Positions 7,858-11,035 of a stretch of DNA of 11,035 nucleotides are shown piece by piece. Below the pieces are notes generated by a model, which worked only from the letters and a program-made list of their open reading frames with translations, searched no databases and was not told the origin of the DNA. Made by a program: the position numbers and the translations under genes. How positions within the stretch are numbered: the first letter of the stretch is position 1; each line of letters starts with the position of its first letter. Source of the DNA: an uncultured Opitutia bacterium (GTDB taxonomy: Bacteria; Verrucomicrobiota; Verrucomicrobiae; Opitutales; MB11C04); NCBI GenBank assembly GCA_913048545.1, contig CAJWWH010000056.1, positions 1 to 11,035 of the forward strand, given 5' to 3'.

Positions 7858-8820
7858 TTATTTCTTCTTCTTTTTTGGTTTTCTGCGTGATTCAGCATGT
7901 TCCTCTGGAGTCATCCATGGACCGGGTGTAAATGTGATATCGCGCTTGGTGGGTAGTTTGACCCGGTTGGTTTTGTCTCCATAATCATCAAGTTTTTCAT
8001 TAAGTTCGTCCTCCGAGACTGGATAGGTGGGTACGCCGGATGGGGGAACTTTTTCACCGGCAATCCAGGCAATGGTGTTGAGGACGAGCTGTCGGTAGCC
8101 ATCAATGGCCCAGTTGCGGTGGTGGTGTCCACCGGTGAAGCCGGCTCCGCGTCCGCCCCCTGGGCGGGTAATTCCCCACAGGAGGGATTGGGTCTTTCCT
8201 TTGGCCAAATAGGCTGCCCGGGTCCAGATATTGTTGATACGGAGAAGGTTTTTTTCGTTGGGGGTGGCGGCTCCAAGATTGAGGGAGTCGGGGTGGAGTT
8301 TGATATTGAAGTAGAATTCATCCACCGCCGCAATGGGGCCGACCCCGTGAGCAGTTTCATGACCTTTCTTCGGTTTTATATTTGCCCGCCAGAACGGGTT
8401 GACGGATATCCCGTTCTCGAAAAAGCCTCCGATCCAGGGAAGGTAGTATTGCTCGCCCTGTTCAACGCTTGGATGAACTGCATAGTGCATGAAGAGAACG
8501 CCGGTTTTTTTCTCTTTGACCAATTGGTCCATTTTTTCCCATCCATTCCCGATCACTTTGGTACCATCGGCGTAGATCACGATGGCATCGGCTTCGTCGA
8601 GAATGGATTCATCCTCCGGCCATCCAGGGTGTACCGTTGCCTTTAGGTCTACTTTGTTCTGAGCATTGATATGCTTGGCCAGTAAATGGGAACCGGCCTG
8701 GAATTCATGATCCCCAGATGCATGGCTTCTTGCACCATAGAGGAAAACAACCTTGGCTGCATCAAGCGTGCCTAAGAACATTATGTTTAGCAGAAAAAGA
8801 GCAGGAATGGATAGTTTCAT
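7858..8820 (-). CDS. Exported ThuA-domain protein
   Basis: This is a 320-residue protein with a signal peptide of about 21 residues, followed by a ThuA-like (class I glutamine amidotransferase-like fold) domain. Visible family features are KVVFLYGARSHASGDHEF (23-40), the aspartate-rich strand end DEADAIVIYADG (75-86), GVLFMHYAVH (107-116), a DEFYFN segment (168-172) and RGAGFTGGHHHRNWAIDGYR (224-243), ending in LNTIAWIAG. ThuA is linked to trehalose/disaccharide use in rhizobia, and ThuA proteins with DUF1080 neighbours are common in Planctomycetota and Verrucomicrobiota, but the reaction is not established. After the PPSGVP linker (259-264), residues 265-320 form a polar tail ending in RRKPKKKKK. 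It is the first gene of the operon with the two DUF1080 genes and is divergent from the sulfatase. The coding GC content peaks around 8100-8220. Confidence 0.88.
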   Translation of the reverse strand: MKLSIPALFLLNIMFLGTLDAAKVVFLYGARSHASGDHEFQAGSHLLAKHINAQNKVDLKATVHPGWPEDESILDEADAIVIYADGTKVIGNGWEKMDQLVKEKKTGVLFMHYAVHPSVEQGEQYYLPWIGGFFENGISVNPFWRANIKPKKGHETAHGVGPIAAVDEFYFNIKLHPDSLNLGAATPNEKNLLRINNIWTRAAYLAKGKTQSLLWGITRPGGGRGAGFTGGHHHRNWAIDGYRQLVLNTIAWIAGEKVPPSGVPTYPVSEDELNEKLDDYGDKTNRVKLPTKRDITFTPGPWMTPEEHAESRRKPKKKKK

Positions 8821-8971
8821 AATTTAGTAAATACTTTAGCAGGGGATAATTGGTATAGCCTAGGATAGCAAATCAGCTAGTAAAGTAAAAATCCGCTTGT
8901 TTTTGAACAAACTAATTACAACAATCGAATTGCTGACTAGGAATTTTATTTTATTTATTCAACCCATTCGC
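8821..8971. promoter_or_regulatory. Divergent intergenic region between thuA-like and sulfatase genes
   Basis: This 151-base AT-rich region separates two divergently transcribed genes for exported proteins and should hold promoters for both. Small symmetric elements are present: AGTAAATACT at 8826-8835 and an imperfect palindrome around CCTAGG at 8856-8867. Neither is long enough to be called an operator with confidence. The sulfatase frame stays open upstream to a TTG at 8897, but that extension looks non-coding. Confidence 0.3.
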
Positions 8972-10456
8972 ATGAACAACATACAGTCATATCTATTAAT
9001 TCTTTTTTTATTTGTTTGCTCGATTTTCAAAATATCAGCGAGAAAACCAAATGTAATCTTTATATTGGCTGATGATCTTGGATACAACGAACTAGGAAGC
9101 TATGGGCAGAAAAAAATAAGGACTCCGCATCTTGATAAACTGGCTAAGGATGGAATGCGGTTTAGCCGGAATTATTCAGGAAATGCCGTTTGTGCACCAT
9201 CCCGTTGTGTGTTGATGACTGGTAAGCATCCCGGTCATGCGTTCATTCGAAATAATGGAGAAATCAAACCGGAGGGACAACGGCCCATTCCGCTCAATGA
9301 ACTGACCATGGCGGAGGTCTTTAAAAAGGAGGGGTATACGACCGGTGCCTTTGGAAAGTGGGGCCTTGGTAGTCCGGGTACGGAAGGCGATCCGATGAAT
9401 CAGGGGTTTGACCGATTTTTTGGATACAACTGCCAACGCCATGCCCACAGTTATTATCCAGATTATTTATGGAGTGATCGGGAACGGGTGCCATTAAAAA
9501 ACAACCCGCCAGTTCCTGGACATGCTTCCCTTGCAAAAGGAACGGATCCACAGGATCCCAGGAGTTATGAAATTTTTAAGGGTAAGGATTATTCATCCGA
9601 CCGAATAAATGAACAAGCCTTGAAGTTCATTAAGAAGAATAAAGACAAGCCATTCTTTCTTTATTATCCGACGCTTATTCCCCATGTGGCCCTGCATGTG
9701 CCGGATGAGGAACTGAAACCCTACCTGAAACTTAAGTGGAACGACCCACCCTTTACCCGTTCACAGGGTTATGGATACACGCCCCATTATACACCGCGGG
9801 CCGCCTATGCGGCAATGATTACCCGGATGGACCGGTATGTTGGCAATGTGGTGAATTTAATCGAGCGGCTTGGGCTGACCGAGGATACGATTGTTATCTT
9901 TACCTCGGACAATGGAACCAGTCACTTAAAATTGGAAGTGGATTACGACTTTTTTAACAGTGTCGGGAATTTGAGGGGGTTGAAAGGATCCCTTTATGAG
10001 GGTGGTATTCGTGTACCCCTGATTGCCAAGTGGCCGGGTAAGATTGAGGCCGGCTCAGTATCGGATCAAAGGACCGGTTTTGAGGACTGGATGGTTACCT
10101 TACATGACCTGATTGGTGCAGAAACCCCCCTTGATCTGGAGCATGATGGTTTTAATATAACTCCTGATCTGCTGGGACAAAAGAATTCGCAGCGCCCCAT
10201 GCTTTACCGGGAGTTTTCCGGTTACGGGGGACAACAGGCGGTTTGGATGGGAAAGTGGAAGGGGATTCGCCAGAAGATGATTCGTAAGGGGAAGAATCAT
10301 GATCCTTTGAAGATCGAACTATTTGATCTGTCCAAGGATGAATCTGAATCCGAGGACTTGGCCACAAAACACCCGGATGTGGTAAATAAAATCAAGAATA
10401 TTATGGAAAAGGAGCACACTCCCTCGGAATACTTTCCAATCAAGGTGATTGACTAG
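8972..10456 (+). CDS. Exported S1-family sulfatase (formylglycine type)
   Basis: This is a complete 494-residue arylsulfatase-like enzyme that would remove sulfate esters from a glycan outside the cytoplasm. ATG 8972 was chosen because it starts a good signal peptide (MNNIQSYLLILFLFVCSIF, cleavage near residue 23), immediately followed by the KPNVIFILADDLG strand. An upstream TTG at 8897 would bury the signal. Catalytic features are D34/D35 (metal), the C-A-P-S-R sequon at 74-78 whose cysteine is converted to formylglycine, K85 in TGKHPGH, K129 in GAFGKWGLG, H238 in the IPHVALH segment, D313/N314 in TSDNG, and K338 in RGLKGSLYEGG. The sulfatase-maturing enzyme is not in the window. The substrate (a sulfated polysaccharide of algal or animal origin) is inferred from the family. 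It is divergent from the ThuA operon and convergent with the second sulfatase, 27 bases between stops. Confidence 0.93.
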   Translation: MNNIQSYLLILFLFVCSIFKISARKPNVIFILADDLGYNELGSYGQKKIRTPHLDKLAKDGMRFSRNYSGNAVCAPSRCVLMTGKHPGHAFIRNNGEIKPEGQRPIPLNELTMAEVFKKEGYTTGAFGKWGLGSPGTEGDPMNQGFDRFFGYNCQRHAHSYYPDYLWSDRERVPLKNNPPVPGHASLAKGTDPQDPRSYEIFKGKDYSSDRINEQALKFIKKNKDKPFFLYYPTLIPHVALHVPDEELKPYLKLKWNDPPFTRSQGYGYTPHYTPRAAYAAMITRMDRYVGNVVNLIERLGLTEDTIVIFTSDNGTSHLKLEVDYDFFNSVGNLRGLKGSLYEGGIRVPLIAKWPGKIEAGSVSDQRTGFEDWMVTLHDLIGAETPLDLEHDGFNITPDLLGQKNSQRPMLYREFSGYGGQQAVWMGKWKGIRQKMIRKGKNHDPLKIELFDLSKDESESEDLATKHPDVVNKIKNIMEKEHTPSEYFPIKVID

Positions 10457-10483
10457 AACTTTCCGTAATAAACTTTTTTCGGA

Positions 10484-11035
10484 TCAGCTCTTCTTCTTTT
10501 CCTTTTTTGGTTTTCTAGGGGTTCTAGGTGCTTTGGTGAGAGGGCGGTCATCAACCGGTACTTTGTAATGTTTACGAAGTCGGTTGAGTTCATCCTTAAG
10601 TTCTTTGGTAAGGGCAGCATATTCAGGCTTTCCATAGACGGAATTTAATTCGTTTGGATCCTTTTCCAAATCATACAGTTCCCAACCATCAAGCTTGTAG
10701 AAATAAATTAATTTATGAGTTTTGGTGCGTACACCATAGTGACGTCTGACACTGTGTGCACCGGGGAATTCATAGTATTGATAGTAGAGGGATTTTCTCC
10801 AGTTTTTGGGCTTTTTTCCTTTAAGCAATGGAACGATGGATTTGCCCTGCATATCCTTGGGGGACTTTACCCCACAGATATCGAGAAAGGTCTGAGCGTA
10901 GTCGAGATTCTGAACAAGATCCTTATTTTTACTTCCCGCTTTTGTGACTCCTGGCCAACGGACGATTAGGGGGGTACGGAATGACTCCTCGTACATCCAG
11001 CGCTTATCGTACCATCCATGCTCGCCAAGGTACCA
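10484..11035 (-). CDS. S1-family sulfatase, C-terminal fragment cut by the window edge
   Basis: The last 183 residues of a second sulfatase are visible; the frame is open to the right edge, so the methionine at 10996 is internal. The first visible residues give [17 protein letters not shown] followed by [10 protein letters not shown], the end of the catalytic domain in S1 sulfatases, with the conserved His-Gly and Lys-Arg pair. The C-terminal subdomain has [39 protein letters not shown] and [13 protein letters not shown], resembling sulfatases with a DUF4976-type end, such as N-acetylglucosamine-6-sulfatase-like S1_11 enzymes; that subfamily call is tentative. The metal site and CxPSR sequon lie outside the window. 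The protein ends in a basic tail ([12 protein letters not shown]) like that of the ThuA protein. It is clearly not a copy of the neighbouring sulfatase, whose C-terminal region differs. Confidence 0.9.
   Translation of the reverse strand, partial: WYLGEHGWYDKRWMYEESFRTPLIVRWPGVTKAGSKNKDLVQNLDYAQTFLDICGVKSPKDMQGKSIVPLLKGKKPKNWRKSLYYQYYEFPGAHSVRRHYGVRTKTHKLIYFYKLDGWELYDLEKDPNELNSVYGKPEYAALTKELKDELNRLRKHYKVPVDDRPLTKAPRTPRKPKKEKKKS

Noticed and set aside
8090..8220. Locally high GC content suggesting transferred DNA
   Set aside because: The peak coincides with the Gly/Arg/His-rich conserved motif of the ThuA domain and the adjoining coding sequence is continuous, so amino-acid composition explains it.
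8119..8646. Long open frame (175 codons) opposite the ThuA-like gene
   Set aside because: It lies wholly antisense to a well-supported gene in a GC-rich part of it and shows no recognisable domain or signal.
8897..8971. N-terminal extension of the first sulfatase from a TTG codon
   Set aside because: The ATG at 8972 begins a proper signal peptide directly before the conserved sulfatase strand; the extension would place a hydrophobic stretch ahead of it and is AT-rich like non-coding sequence.
10457..10483. Possible hairpin TCCG...CGGA between the two sulfatase stops
   Set aside because: Only four base pairs with an internal T-run; too weak to call a terminator.

Overview
The window looks like a chromosomal segment from a marine or polysaccharide-degrading bacterium of the PVC group, most likely Verrucomicrobiota, with Planctomycetota, Lentisphaerota or Kiritimatiellota as alternatives. 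This is inferred from gene content: exported DUF1080 proteins, an exported ThuA-like protein and S1 sulfatases packed together. Base composition is moderately AT-rich, and none of the seven visible start codons has a Shine-Dalgarno sequence. No rRNA, tRNA, transposase, integrase or CRISPR array was seen.

Layout. (1) Positions 1-2360, plus strand: the C-terminal two thirds of a large SMC-like coiled-coil ATPase, best matched to JetC of the Wadjet (JetABCD/MksBEFG/EptABCD) plasmid-defence complex. Its N-terminus lies outside the window. (2) 2361-2592: an AT-rich gap with no gene. It holds a 9-bp inverted repeat and three copies of a 10-bp direct-repeat motif, and no jetD follows. (3) 2593-3615, plus: a YghZ/Gpr-type aldo/keto reductase. 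(4) 3629-6330, minus: a two-gene operon with a 4-base ATGA overlap. The first gene encodes an O-antigen-ligase-family membrane protein with a C-terminal TPR-like region, the second a nitrilase-family omega-amidase. (5) 6449-8820, minus: a three-gene operon of exported proteins, in the order ThuA-like protein, DUF1080 protein, second DUF1080 protein. (6) 8972-10456, plus: a complete exported S1 sulfatase, divergent from the ThuA gene. (7) 10484-11035, minus: the C-terminal part of a second, different S1 sulfatase that convergently faces the first and runs off the right edge.

How the genes may work together. The right half (6449-11035) reads as part of a carbohydrate catabolic region. Sulfatases would remove sulfate esters from a sulfated glycan, and the DUF1080 (3-keto-glycoside hydrolase-like) and ThuA-like proteins would act on glycosides outside the cytoplasm. 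The middle pair joins a surface-glycan membrane enzyme to a cytoplasmic housekeeping amidase. The left edge is the end of a probable defence locus. The most notable points are the JetC gene with no nuclease gene after it, the repeat-bearing gap, and a shared lysine-rich tail on two exported enzymes.
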